A DNA stretch of 64,000 nucleotides. Origin: Psychrobacter immobilis. Its GTDB lineage: Bacteria > Pseudomonadota > Gammaproteobacteria > Pseudomonadales > Moraxellaceae. Of this stretch, positions 38,082 through 47,681 are shown piece after piece; the first letter of the stretch is position 1; each line of letters begins with the position of its first letter. The stretch spans positions 17,837-81,836 of the forward strand of contig NZ_CAJGZM010000010.1 of NCBI RefSeq assembly GCF_904846175.1, read 5' to 3'. The notes beneath the pieces were generated by a model. The model searched no databases, was not told the DNA's origin, and worked only from the letters and a program-made list of their open reading frames with translations. The translations under genes and the position numbers were made by a program.

Positions 38082-39824
38082 ATGCCGTCTTTTGCTGCGC
38101 AGCAATCCTTATTTCGTGCTTATGATATTCGTGGTTCGCGTCAGCATTTTACCAATGACTTTATTCACGCATTGGGGCACGCTTTTGCTCATCTTTATCG
38201 AGTTCAACAAAAAACTAATAACGAAAAACATAGCCAAAGTACTAACAAAAAAACCATCATCGTCATTGGTTATGATGTACGCTGTGGTAGCGATACCATT
38301 GCCCAAACACTTACTGATGTGTTATCCCAGCAAGGTATACAGGTCATTCAATTAGGTCTTGTTACCACGCCCATGATGATTTTTTGGGCGGAGCAATATC
38401 AGGGGCATGGCATTATTGTCACTGCCAGTCATTCCGCTAAAGACATTTTAGGGGTCAAGTGGCTAGTCAACCATACCTCTCCGAGCAGCGCAGACATTCA
38501 AGTTCTCTATCAGCAGCTAGCTAGCGGCGACGCACAAGATAATTCTTTAGTCGCTATTGATAAGCCTATTTATCATAAACAGCAACATTTATCTGTTAAT
38601 CAAGTCGCAAGCGTTTATATCGACACCATTACACAAGTTTTTGAGCAAATTTATCAATATGATAACCAGTCAAATGACCAGAGTGCAAAAGATAGTCATA
38701 CACCCTCCTCCAAACTTGATTTAGTGGTGGTGATTGATTGTATGCATGGCGCGACCAGCAACATCGCCAAGCCTTTATTTACCAATTTTTGCCAAAGTGT
38801 CATCATGCTGAATGATACGCCAGACGGTGATTTTCCTGCCGGCAATCCGGATCCTACTGAGCCGCAGCGGCTTAAGCAGTTGCAGCAAAGCGTGCTTCTG
38901 CATCAGGCAGATATAGGTATTGCCTTTGATGGTGACGGCGACCGGTTAATGGTGGTTGATAATCAGGGCAAGGTTGTCACGCCCGACCATCTGCTTTATA
39001 TGTTGGCAACAGTAGCTGTCAATCAGTGCCCTCCGCCGTTAAATGAGTCATTATCAAACGCTCAAGTGCTTTTTGATATTAAATGCTGTCATCATTTACC
39101 AAAGCTCATTACTGAACTTGGCGCAACGCCTGTGATTAGTAAAACAGGTAGCAGTTTGATGCGGCAACAAATGCAGCAGTCTGGCGGTCAAATTGTCTTT
39201 GCCGGTGAGTTATCGGGGCATTTTATTTTTAATGATAGCTATTTTATTCTTTATGATGATGCCATGTATGCGGCATTAAGACTGCTACATTGGTTAGCTA
39301 AACCACAACTGGTTAAGCCCAATCTAACGACTCGTACAACAAGCCTATCTGATATCATCGAGAGTTTACCCGTTATCGTCAGTACGGCTGACCATTATTT
39401 ACCGCTGCCAGAAACAGCTTTGACAAAGTGCTCAATCGTCGAGCAGCTGACCCGTCTATGTCTTTATTTACAACAACTTATAACAGTCACAGCACTTTGC
39501 TCGACTCATTCTAATGATCAGGCTGTCATCAACTGTGCACCAGCGCATTGTACGTGTTCTGCTCAAAAACACGCTATAACTTTAGAAGCAGCAAAAAACC
39601 TCTTGCCAATTGGCACAACACTAAGCTGTATTGATGGGGTACGCTTGGATTTTGCGCGCGGGTTTGGTGTATTACGCCAATCAAATACCAGTCAGAATCT
39701 GACCGTGCGCTTTGCCGGTGATAGTATCGACGATCTTACCGATATTCAAACGAGGTTCGCCGCTTTATGCCGCCCATTTAACGAGCACTTAGCGACGCAA
39801 ATTTTGGCTATTGTTGCTGAATAA
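38082..39824 (+). CDS. algC: phosphomannomutase/phosphoglucomutase (AlgC-like)
   Basis: 580-residue alpha-D-phosphohexomutase (P. aeruginosa AlgC about 463). Order of motifs: FRAYDIRG (about 11-18); phosphoserine loop VTASHSAKDILGVKW with catalytic Ser at about 116; metal loop FDGDGDRLMVVD (283-288); sugar loop GELSGHF (375-380); C-terminal phosphate loop VLRQSNTSQNLTVRFAGD. The usual TASHN is TASHS, and the next residues differ from the normal NP pair. Long poorly conserved insertions (for example Gln/Asn-rich 42-56 and a Cys/His-rich 470-505) explain the extra length. Interconverts hexose-1- and -6-phosphates for LPS and polysaccharide precursors. Strong AGGAG before the ATG. Confidence 0.85.
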   Translation: MPSFAAQQSLFRAYDIRGSRQHFTNDFIHALGHAFAHLYRVQQKTNNEKHSQSTNKKTIIVIGYDVRCGSDTIAQTLTDVLSQQGIQVIQLGLVTTPMMIFWAEQYQGHGIIVTASHSAKDILGVKWLVNHTSPSSADIQVLYQQLASGDAQDNSLVAIDKPIYHKQQHLSVNQVASVYIDTITQVFEQIYQYDNQSNDQSAKDSHTPSSKLDLVVVIDCMHGATSNIAKPLFTNFCQSVIMLNDTPDGDFPAGNPDPTEPQRLKQLQQSVLLHQADIGIAFDGDGDRLMVVDNQGKVVTPDHLLYMLATVAVNQCPPPLNESLSNAQVLFDIKCCHHLPKLITELGATPVISKTGSSLMRQQMQQSGGQIVFAGELSGHFIFNDSYFILYDDAMYAALRLLHWLAKPQLVKPNLTTRTTSLSDIIESLPVIVSTADHYLPLPETALTKCSIVEQLTRLCLYLQQLITVTALCSTHSNDQAVINCAPAHCTCSAQKHAITLEAAKNLLPIGTTLSCIDGVRLDFARGFGVLRQSNTSQNLTVRFAGDSIDDLTDIQTRFAALCRPFNEHLATQILAIVAE

Positions 39825-39918
39825 GTATTGTTTAACTGATTTTTTTACCATTTATTTTATTAGAGAACGCCAGAAAAAAACAGAAACCCTTAATCAACCG
39901 CTTAACACCGTCTTTTAG

Positions 39919-40839
<921 letters not shown>

Positions 40840-40860
40840 CGAGCTGTGGTAATTTTTAAT

Positions 40861-41010
40861 TTGACCCCCTCCCCTCCCTAAAGTGAGGGGATTCCTACTG
40901 CTAGACGCTCAAGCCCGAGCGCAAGAATATTCTTTGCCGCATTAATATCGCGGTCATGAGTGACACCGCACTCGCAAAGCCATTCTCTTATTCCTAAATT
41001 TGCTCTACCT
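40861..41010 (-). ncRNA. predicted omega (guide) RNA scaffold from the tnpB 3' end
   Basis: TnpB effectors use an RNA made from the 3' end of tnpB and the right end, with the guide copied from flanking DNA. Here the scaffold would end at TCAA (40861) and the guide would start with ATTAAAAATTACC, argB-downstream sequence on the minus strand. The 5' limit is a guess; no promoter was identified. Confidence 0.4.
40871..40890 (-). repeat. right-end subterminal hairpin of the tnpB element
   Basis: CCCCTC, loop, GAGGGG. It overlaps the tnpB stop codon. The core TCACTTTAGGG (minus strand) is shared with the left-end hairpin. It would be recognised by a Y1 transposase as ssDNA and would also form the last stem of the guide RNA scaffold. 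Confidence 0.75.
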
Positions 41011-41972
41011 TTCGGACTGTTTTGGCGTGAGCCACAACACGAACAAGTTTGGGTGGTGTAACTTTCATTTACCTCATCATAGTAGCAACCTGCGTTCTCG
41101 CATTTATAGGTCAGTTGCCGCTTAATTTCAAACCAACCAGCATCATAGACGGATTTGGCTAGCTTGGTTGAGGTAAATGATTTTGATTGAAGTTTGCCAA
41201 TGATGATTATTTTATTAGTCTTGGCAAGGTTGGTGGTGAATTTATGGATCAGGTCGTAGCGGGTGTTTTTAATCTTGGCGTGAATCGCCTTAACTCTTTT
41301 TTTGTTTTTAGCTCTTTGAGCAATACCTAGTTTTGGCGCGTATTTATGGGTCAATTTGGTGGCTAAGACCTCGCCATTACTTGTCGTTGCTGAGTCCTTG
41401 CAGCCCAAATCAATACCGACTTGACTATCACCACACGCAGTTTTTGGGTATTCTTTAACGGTGACGCACGCATACCAAAGACCACGACTGTCCTGTACAA
41501 GCTCACAAGTGTTGATGGTGTAGAGTGCTAAATTGTAGCTATCCCACACGTCGATGGTCAGCTTCTTGCCTTTTGATAGGCTGAATTGAATGGTGGATTT
41601 GAGGCTTTTCTTTCCTGCCTTTTTGACGCCTAAATATTTTATCGCGGTTTTTTTAAAAGGAATCCAACCAAGTGACTTGCGCTTAGCTTTTGGGTTGTTG
41701 GTTCGCCAATTTAGTTTGGCTTTCTTGAATTGCTTTCGAGATTTAGCGTGGGTTTCGGTGATGGCTTGCAGGGTTTGACTGTGCAAATTCAAAAACTCAC
41801 CGCTACCTTTCACATAAGTAGCAATATCATAAGCTGAAAAGAATTTGCCTGTTCGTTGCAAGTGTTTGAAACTCAAATCATTAACGTAATTCCACACAAA
41901 GTTAACTGCACCAGCCAATTTATTTAGCTGGTTTGCATGTTTGTCTTTGATGCGACACTTGAGCGTTTTCAT
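40878..41972 (-). CDS. tnpB: TnpB (IS605 OrfB) RNA-guided nuclease homologue with relocated RuvC glutamate
   Basis: 364 residues. RuvC-I Asp lies in VGIDLGCKDSA (D188) and RuvC-III Asp in HDRDINAAKNIL (D342). The RuvC-II position, normally Glu in VVEDL, reads IIIIGKL with Gly259. A Glu instead appears at 303 in EVNESYTTQTC, where ordinary TnpBs have Pro. The zinc finger has CSCC and a shortened CEC. I recall a TnpB lineage with such a rearranged site, so activity may be kept; otherwise it is a dead, DNA-binding form. The Lys-rich N-terminal REC/WED-like half is intact. Shine-Dalgarno weak. Confidence 0.9.
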   Translation of the reverse strand: MKTLKCRIKDKHANQLNKLAGAVNFVWNYVNDLSFKHLQRTGKFFSAYDIATYVKGSGEFLNLHSQTLQAITETHAKSRKQFKKAKLNWRTNNPKAKRKSLGWIPFKKTAIKYLGVKKAGKKSLKSTIQFSLSKGKKLTIDVWDSYNLALYTINTCELVQDSRGLWYACVTVKEYPKTACGDSQVGIDLGCKDSATTSNGEVLATKLTHKYAPKLGIAQRAKNKKRVKAIHAKIKNTRYDLIHKFTTNLAKTNKIIIIGKLQSKSFTSTKLAKSVYDAGWFEIKRQLTYKCENAGCYYDEVNESYTTQTCSCCGSRQNSPKGRANLGIREWLCECGVTHDRDINAAKNILALGLERLAVGIPSL

Positions 41973-42048
41973 AGAGTGATTATGGCCTCAATGAGTTTGG
42001 TTGACAAGGCTGTTTTAAGGCTGAGCGACACTAGCTGACGCCTGATAT

Positions 42049-42070
42049 CCACGCCCTAGAAGTGACGTGG
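42049..42070 (-). repeat. left-end subterminal hairpin of the tnpB element
   Basis: CCACG, a 12-nt loop, CGTGG. On the minus strand the loop TCACTTCTAGGG matches the right-end hairpin core. It is preceded by AAAA, which could act as the left guide tetranucleotide. Confidence 0.65.
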
Positions 42071-42129
42071 TTTTACGGCGCTTTTTGATAATGTGCCAAA
42101 CTGATAGCGTTTTTATGAGAACGGTTTAT

Positions 42130-42501
42130 TTATAAAAAAGCCGCCTCAAACTCAGCTTCATCAAAACCGCATAATAGTATCAGCTGATTGTTATCTGTCC
42201 GCTCACCTTCAACTATGGGACGCTTGATCATACTGGTGTTTTCTACTAGCAAATCGATGGCGTTATTGACGCTATCATCAGCGGCTTGCTTCTGCTCGTC
42301 AGTCAGCTTGCGCCATGTTGTTCCGCGCTTATTCAGCACTTTATCGATACCAAGCTCGTTAACCCAATGTTGTAGCGTTGCTTTATCAATGCCTTGTTTC
42401 TTATAATCATGAAAATCATAGCTGACGCCTAGCTCATCAAGTTTAGTAAAGGCTTTTTTCATCGTACTGCATGATTTGATGCCATAGATAGTGATGGTCA
42501 T
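42130..42501 (-). CDS. ArsC/Spx-family thioredoxin-fold protein (YffB-like)
   Basis: 123 residues. MTITIYGIKSCSTMKKA carries a single active-site Cys (CSTM, not CxxC), followed by FHDYKKQGID, VLNKRGTTWRKL and SMIKRPIVEG, which match E. coli YffB closely. YffB is related to arsenate reductase ArsC and the regulator Spx, but its physiological role is unsettled. No ars genes are nearby, so arsenate reduction should not be assumed. GGAG precedes the ATG. It diverges from leuS. Confidence 0.88.
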   Translation of the reverse strand: MTITIYGIKSCSTMKKAFTKLDELGVSYDFHDYKKQGIDKATLQHWVNELGIDKVLNKRGTTWRKLTDEQKQAADDSVNNAIDLLVENTSMIKRPIVEGERTDNNQLILLCGFDEAEFEAAFL

Positions 42502-42781
42502 AGAAACTCCAAATTAATGATCGTTATTCTGCTTATTGTATCTAAGCGCATTATTATACCTAACGTGCATTATTATATCTAAGCACACTACTATATTAAG
42601 CGCACGGCGATTTGGTTTATGACGACAAAAATCTTCATAAGCATATTCATTTTGCAAATTCATAGCTTTTACAGTGAGCAATCACCCCATCATATCATCG
42701 CAATTTTCGCCAAATTACGCTATGCTATGGCATTATAAAATTTTACCCAATTTATCTGTAACAACCTATTCCGAGCCAACT

Positions 42782-45487
42782 ATGAGCAACGCCGTGACAG
42801 CAGAAACTGCTAATACCAATAATACTTCTATCGACAACGCCCAGTATCAACCGCAACTCATCGAAGCCGCGCAGCAAGCTAAATGGGCAACGGATAAGCG
42901 CTTTGAAGTGAGCAATGAGCCAAGCGATAAGCCAAGCCGTTATATGCTGTCGATGTTCCCTTACCCAAGCGGTAAGCTGCATATGGGTCACGTGCGCAAC
43001 TATACGATCTCTGACGTCCTGAGCCGTTATTATCGCCTCAAAGGCTACGAAGTCATGCAACCAATGGGTTGGGATGGTTTTGGCTTGCCAGCTGAAAACG
43101 CCGCAATTGCCAATCAAACACCTCCTGCTGAATGGACGTTTGCTAATATTGACAGCATGCGCGCGCAGCTAAAACTGCTTGGTTTGTCTATTGACTGGTC
43201 ACGCGAATTTGCGACTTGTAGCCCCGAATATTATCAGTGGGAACAGTGGTTGTTTTTACAGTTATACAAAAAAGGCTTGGTTTATAAAAAACTTGCCACC
43301 GTCAACTGGGATCCAGTCGACAATACCGTATTAGCCAATGAACAAGTCATTGACGGTAAAGGATGGCGTAGTGGCGCGGCGGTCGAAAAGCGTGATATCC
43401 CGATGTATTACTTTAATATCACTGATTATGCCGATGAGTTGCTTGATGATTTAGACCAGTTAGAAGGTCACTGGCCTTCTGAAGTACTGACCATGCAGCG
43501 CAACTGGATTGGTCGTAGTGCCGGTATGGAAGTGCATTTCCCTTATGAGCTTGCTGGCGAAACCAGTACATTAGATGTGTTCACTACCCGTCCTGATACT
43601 CTAATGGGTGTGACTTATGTCGCAGTCGCTGCCGAGCATCCATTGGCACAATATGCCGCTGAAAATGACGACGCTATTGCCCAGTTTAATGCGCTGTGCA
43701 AAAAAGGTTCAGTTGCTGAAGCGGATTTGGCCAAAGCCGAAAAAATTGGTATGGATACCGGTCTTACCGTCACTCATCCACTCACTGGTGAAGAAGTGCC
43801 AGTATGGGTTGCCAACTATGTACTCATGAGCTATGGCTCAGGCGCGGTCATGGCAGTACCAGCCCATGATGAGCGTGATTATGAGTTTGCGACTAAGTAC
43901 AATTTACCCATTAAGCAAGTGATTTATATCCCTGCTGGCTATTTTGATAACGCAGAAGAAGATAATGACAATCGTGCTTATACGGAACGCAATACCTTAG
44001 TCAATTCAGGCGAATTTGATGGTATGGATTTTGACCAAGCCTTTGCAGCCATGCTTGCTAAGCTTGAGCCACAAGAGCTTGCTAAGAAAAAAATCCAATA
44101 TCGTTTACGTGATTGGGGTGTCTCACGCCAGCGCTATTGGGGCTGCCCTATCCCAATGGTGAATTGTGAGCATTGCGGCACTGTACCTGTTGATGAGCAA
44201 GACTTACCAGTAATTCTACCGACTGACGTCGTCCCTGATGGTCGCGGTAATCCGCTAAAAAACATCCCAGAATTTGTCAATACCACTTGTCCTAAATGTG
44301 GCAATCCTGCTGAGCGCGAAACCGATACCTTTGATACCTTTGTGGAATCAAGCTGGTACTATGCACGCTTTGCTAGCCCACATGATACGACCAACATGGT
44401 CAATAAGTCTGCCGCCAATAAATGGTTGCCTGTCGACCAATATATCGGCGGTGTCGAACACGCAGTGATGCATCTACTTTATGCCCGCTTTTTCCATAAG
44501 CTCATGCGCGATGAAGGCCTGGTATCAGGCGATGAGCCATTTGCCAATTTGATGACCCAAGGTATGGTACTTGCCGGTACATTCTACCGCGTCAATGCCG
44601 ATGGCAGTACCACTTATTACTTCACCGAAGACATCGATATTGATTTTAACGAGCGCGGTCAACCGATTAAAGCTATTTTGAAATCAGATGGTCAGCCAGT
44701 GACGATTGGTAAAATCGAGAAAATGTCAAAGTCAAAAAACAATGGCGTTGACCCGCAAATTACCATTGATAAATATGGCGCGGATACAGTTCGTTTATAC
44801 ACTCTATTTACTGCACCTGCTGACCAAACTCTTGAATGGTCAGACGATGCGCTAAAAGGTCCTTATAACTTTGTGAAAAAGGTTTGGCGTATTGCGACCG
44901 AGCATATGCAAGCACTGGCTGCTGCCAACTTAAGCATTGAGGAGCTTAATAATAGTACGCTCAATAATAACGCCTTAAATACCGATAACTTAAGCAAAGA
45001 AGCCAAAGCTTTACGCCGTAAAACTCATGAGACTATCGGCAAGATTGATAGTGACTTGGGTAAACGCTTGGCACTTAATACGCCAGTCTCCAGCCTGATG
45101 GAACTCGCTAACGAGTTAAGTAACTTTAAAGCTAGCAGTGAGCAAGATCTGCAAGTGCAGCATGAAGCATTGATTGATTTATTGATTATCCTATCGGTAT
45201 ACGCGCCGCACATTGGTGAGCATTTGCTTGAGCAGTTAGGAATGGATACCGTGATCCTAAGCTACCCAGAAGTCGATGCAAGCGCTCTAGTACAAGACAT
45301 GATTACTATGGTGGTGCAGGTTAACGGTAAAATGCGCGGTAAAATGGATGTCGCCCCTAATAGCGACCCTGAGCAGCTAAAAGCGCAAGCAAAAGCGCTT
45401 GAAGGCGTGGCAAAATTCCTTACTGGCGAGATTAAAAAAGAAATCGTCGTACCGAATAAACTGGTTAATATTGTGGTTGCAGGCTAG
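42782..45487 (+). CDS. leuS: leucyl-tRNA synthetase
   Basis: 901 residues (E. coli 860). Class I motif HMGH in PYPSGKLHMGHVRNYT, KMSKSKNNGVDP near the C-terminal side, editing-domain TTRPDTLMGVTYVAVA and YGSGAVMAVPAHDERDYEFA, and a zinc-like CEHCG/CPKCG segment. A roughly 35-residue Asn/Thr-rich N-terminal stretch precedes the conserved start. The frame is open from a GTG at 42674, but ATG at 42782 fits. No T-box or leader peptide was seen upstream. First gene of the leuS-lptE-holA cluster. Confidence 0.97.
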   Translation: MSNAVTAETANTNNTSIDNAQYQPQLIEAAQQAKWATDKRFEVSNEPSDKPSRYMLSMFPYPSGKLHMGHVRNYTISDVLSRYYRLKGYEVMQPMGWDGFGLPAENAAIANQTPPAEWTFANIDSMRAQLKLLGLSIDWSREFATCSPEYYQWEQWLFLQLYKKGLVYKKLATVNWDPVDNTVLANEQVIDGKGWRSGAAVEKRDIPMYYFNITDYADELLDDLDQLEGHWPSEVLTMQRNWIGRSAGMEVHFPYELAGETSTLDVFTTRPDTLMGVTYVAVAAEHPLAQYAAENDDAIAQFNALCKKGSVAEADLAKAEKIGMDTGLTVTHPLTGEEVPVWVANYVLMSYGSGAVMAVPAHDERDYEFATKYNLPIKQVIYIPAGYFDNAEEDNDNRAYTERNTLVNSGEFDGMDFDQAFAAMLAKLEPQELAKKKIQYRLRDWGVSRQRYWGCPIPMVNCEHCGTVPVDEQDLPVILPTDVVPDGRGNPLKNIPEFVNTTCPKCGNPAERETDTFDTFVESSWYYARFASPHDTTNMVNKSAANKWLPVDQYIGGVEHAVMHLLYARFFHKLMRDEGLVSGDEPFANLMTQGMVLAGTFYRVNADGSTTYYFTEDIDIDFNERGQPIKAILKSDGQPVTIGKIEKMSKSKNNGVDPQITIDKYGADTVRLYTLFTAPADQTLEWSDDALKGPYNFVKKVWRIATEHMQALAAANLSIEELNNSTLNNNALNTDNLSKEAKALRRKTHETIGKIDSDLGKRLALNTPVSSLMELANELSNFKASSEQDLQVQHEALIDLLIILSVYAPHIGEHLLEQLGMDTVILSYPEVDASALVQDMITMVVQVNGKMRGKMDVAPNSDPEQLKAQAKALEGVAKFLTGEIKKEIVVPNKLVNIVVAG

Positions 45488-45629
45488 ACCTTTTTAACGT
45501 TACGTTTTCAAATACTGGGTTTTTAGACGTTGTGATCTTACAGGCAGCGTTTTTAAACCTAGGGTTTTTAAACCAAGCATTGTTAGAAATTGCGTTTGAG
45601 GTCTTTTTATAAAAATAAGGATAGCGATT

Positions 45630-46349
45630 ATGTCGTATAAACACCAAGCTTTGCAGGCACATCAAGCAAAATCAGATGGGAAAAGCACCATGAGTCATAA
45701 ATCAGGCGTCCAAAAACTGGCAACAGCGCTACTGACTGCCTTGCCAATGTTCGCAGTTTTGGGAGCAGCTGCCAGTCTCAGTGGTTGCGGCTTTCAGCTA
45801 CGCGGCTATGATGCACCGATGCTATTTGATGTTGCTAAGACAGCGGTGATTATCGAAGACAATCGCACCTCATTTCCGTTGAAACGCCCACTGACCAGAC
45901 GCCTACAATCACTAGGTGTCGAGGTTATTGATAACATGACTTTAGCTGATGTGGCTAGCAATAACCAAAAACTGGGGGCTGAAACCATCTCTACTATTGC
46001 CGTTAATAATATACGTTTTAAGCGTTATGAGCTGGTTGGTGTATTGACAGAAATTCGCTTGGTGATATCAGCAGATGTCAGCTATCAAAGTGTGGAAAAT
46101 GGCAAACCTGTGACGCTTACCAACCCTATCCAAGTTGAGCGTAGCTACCAATATAACGAAGCGTCGGTAAGTACCGATGATCAGCAGGGCGACCAAATTC
46201 GTGATTGGCTTTACGACAGCTTAGCGCGCCGCATCACGGACCAATATGTGGCGATTGCACTGCCTAAAGTTGCGCCTAACAGTCCTAAGTCAGCTACAGA
46301 AAATGGTAAAGGCTCAGTATCCACCGCCGTAATCGTCCCGAAATCTTAA
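45630..46349 (+). CDS. lptE: LPS-assembly lipoprotein LptE
   Basis: 239 residues. The signal ends in a lipobox LSGC (Cys53), directly followed by GFQLRGYDAP, the LptE hallmark after the lipidated Cys. The remaining domain has PLTRRLQSLGVEV and RSYQYNEASVSTDDQQGDQI. It plugs the LptD barrel at the outer membrane for LPS export. The start at 45630 has AAGGA 8 nt upstream but gives a long charged n-region; ATG at 45690 would give a conventional 33-residue signal. The context between leuS and holA is the usual one. Confidence 0.92.
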   Translation: MSYKHQALQAHQAKSDGKSTMSHKSGVQKLATALLTALPMFAVLGAAASLSGCGFQLRGYDAPMLFDVAKTAVIIEDNRTSFPLKRPLTRRLQSLGVEVIDNMTLADVASNNQKLGAETISTIAVNNIRFKRYELVGVLTEIRLVISADVSYQSVENGKPVTLTNPIQVERSYQYNEASVSTDDQQGDQIRDWLYDSLARRITDQYVAIALPKVAPNSPKSATENGKGSVSTAVIVPKS

Positions 46350-46398
46350 TGTTAATACTTTCTCATTTTTAATGATTCTGTTTTTAATAACACCTTTG

Positions 46399-46461
46399 TT
46401 AAAGTTGCCTTTATTTAAACTTCCATTATTTAAAGCTGCCTCTCTTTAAACGCTTTTTCAT
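46399..46461. repeat. degenerate 15-16-bp tandem repeat after lptE
   Basis: Four units each begin TTAAA(G/C) and share a TTGCC/TGCC-like middle: 46399, 46415, 46430 and 46446. The similar GTTTTTAAACC pair upstream of lptE (45549 and 45564) has a 15-bp period. Neither region encodes protein. Confidence 0.6.
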
Positions 46462-46526
46462 TTGAGGTGCTTTTTTAGACAAAGGCAGCTTTACTCCCCT
46501 ATTCATAACCTTGTGTCATTCTCTCT

Positions 46527-47615
46527 ATGCAAGATACCTTTATACAAGCTTATCCAAAACTACTCCAACCTTCCATTGCAGTAGCGGGCTTGTGGCTGGC
46601 GCACGGTGACGAGCCGTTGCTCAGTCAATGGCTTATCGATGCGCTGCGTCCGCATTGGCGCGCGCAGAACTATGCTATTAAACGTATCGAGCTGGTGTCA
46701 GTAAAGAGTTGGCAGGAAGTGTTGTCAGAGCTTGGCAGTCAGTCTTTATTCGATGATGCGAGTGCGCTCATTGTCACGGGCAACCATAAACCTGATAAAG
46801 CAGTCATTGCCGAGCTAGAACGTTTTGCCGTCGATGCGCAAACAGGGGCGCATAGCCATAGCTTATTGTGGCTCACGCCAAAGCAAGACAAACGCGCGCA
46901 AACTAGCAAATGGTTTGTGCCATTTGCGCAATATGGTCATGTCATCGATTGTAATTTGTATAATGAGCAGCAGCGCCAACAGTTATTGCAGATACAAGCC
47001 CAGCAGTTTGGCTTAACCTTATCGCAAGAAGCTTGGCAACTTCTGATGTCACATACCGAACATCATCTGCTTAGTGCCTATCAAACCTTATGGCGGCTAT
47101 CGTATTTATTTGCGCCACAATTGATGGCAATTAATGACAGTGATAATAACAGTCATAGTACCAATTTTGACAATAATTCTAGCCAGCCTTTGACAAACGT
47201 AGCATTAGATATTAATGATCTACAAGCAGCATTGGTTAGCGATGCCCAGTTCAGTGTATTTGATTTATCTGATGCGATGCTTGCTGGCAATAGCGCCCAA
47301 GTTGCTAAAATCATTTTTCAGCTGAAAGCGACTGATGAGCCAACAACTTTGGTTTTATGGGCAATCAGTAAAGACATGCGGCAGATTATGCAGTTAATGG
47401 ATGGACAAGATCCGCAAGCTCTTGGCATTTGGCGTAGCAAACAAGGCTTATATCAGCAAGCCTGCCGACGCCATTCAAAAGCACAAACTGCGACTTGGCC
47501 GGCTCTGCTTTATAAATGTGACCAAGCGATTAAGGGCTTGGTGCGCCAGCCAGCATGGGAGTTATTATTACAAGCAGCGATTGAGCTATCAGGGCAACGT
47601 TTGTTTTTAGTTTAG
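46527..47615 (+). CDS. holA: DNA polymerase III subunit delta
   Basis: 362-residue clamp-loader subunit that opens the beta clamp. The pattern GLWLAHGDEPLLSQWLIDAL, SQSLFDDASALIVTGNHKPDK, LLWLTPKQDKRAQTSKWF and AWELLLQAAIELSGQR matches HolA (E. coli 343). An Asn/Ser-rich loop near residues 206-230 (SDNNSHSTNFDNNSS) is an insertion. It follows lptE as in many gammaproteobacteria. Confidence 0.93.
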   Translation: MQDTFIQAYPKLLQPSIAVAGLWLAHGDEPLLSQWLIDALRPHWRAQNYAIKRIELVSVKSWQEVLSELGSQSLFDDASALIVTGNHKPDKAVIAELERFAVDAQTGAHSHSLLWLTPKQDKRAQTSKWFVPFAQYGHVIDCNLYNEQQRQQLLQIQAQQFGLTLSQEAWQLLMSHTEHHLLSAYQTLWRLSYLFAPQLMAINDSDNNSHSTNFDNNSSQPLTNVALDINDLQAALVSDAQFSVFDLSDAMLAGNSAQVAKIIFQLKATDEPTTLVLWAISKDMRQIMQLMDGQDPQALGIWRSKQGLYQQACRRHSKAQTATWPALLYKCDQAIKGLVRQPAWELLLQAAIELSGQRLFLV

Positions 47616-47681
47616 CTCACATATAAAGATTAATCATATGTGAACTAAGTTTGTTTAATACTGTTAACACTAAAATTAAAA

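Larger units (their letters stand above)
40861..42087 (-). mobile_element. IS200/IS605-type element with tnpB only
   Basis: About 1.2 kb, with no tnpA. In the minus-strand reading the right end is GAAT, a hairpin of 20 nt, GAGGGGG, then TCAA at 40861. The GAAT guide and TCAA cleavage tetranucleotides are those I remember for IS608. The left end has a related hairpin at 42049-42070. A TTAT (42091-42088) is a possible target/TAM, which would put the left boundary near 42087, but that boundary is inferred. The element lacks its own transposase and would move only in trans. It sits between argB and an ArsC-like gene. Confidence 0.75.

Noticed and set aside
42130..42501. Arsenate resistance gene
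   Set aside because: The fold is ArsC-like but the sequence is closer to YffB, and no ars regulator or pump is nearby.
42502..42781. T-box or leucine attenuator ahead of leuS
   Set aside because: No T-box motif, leader peptide with Leu codons, or terminator/antiterminator pair was found.
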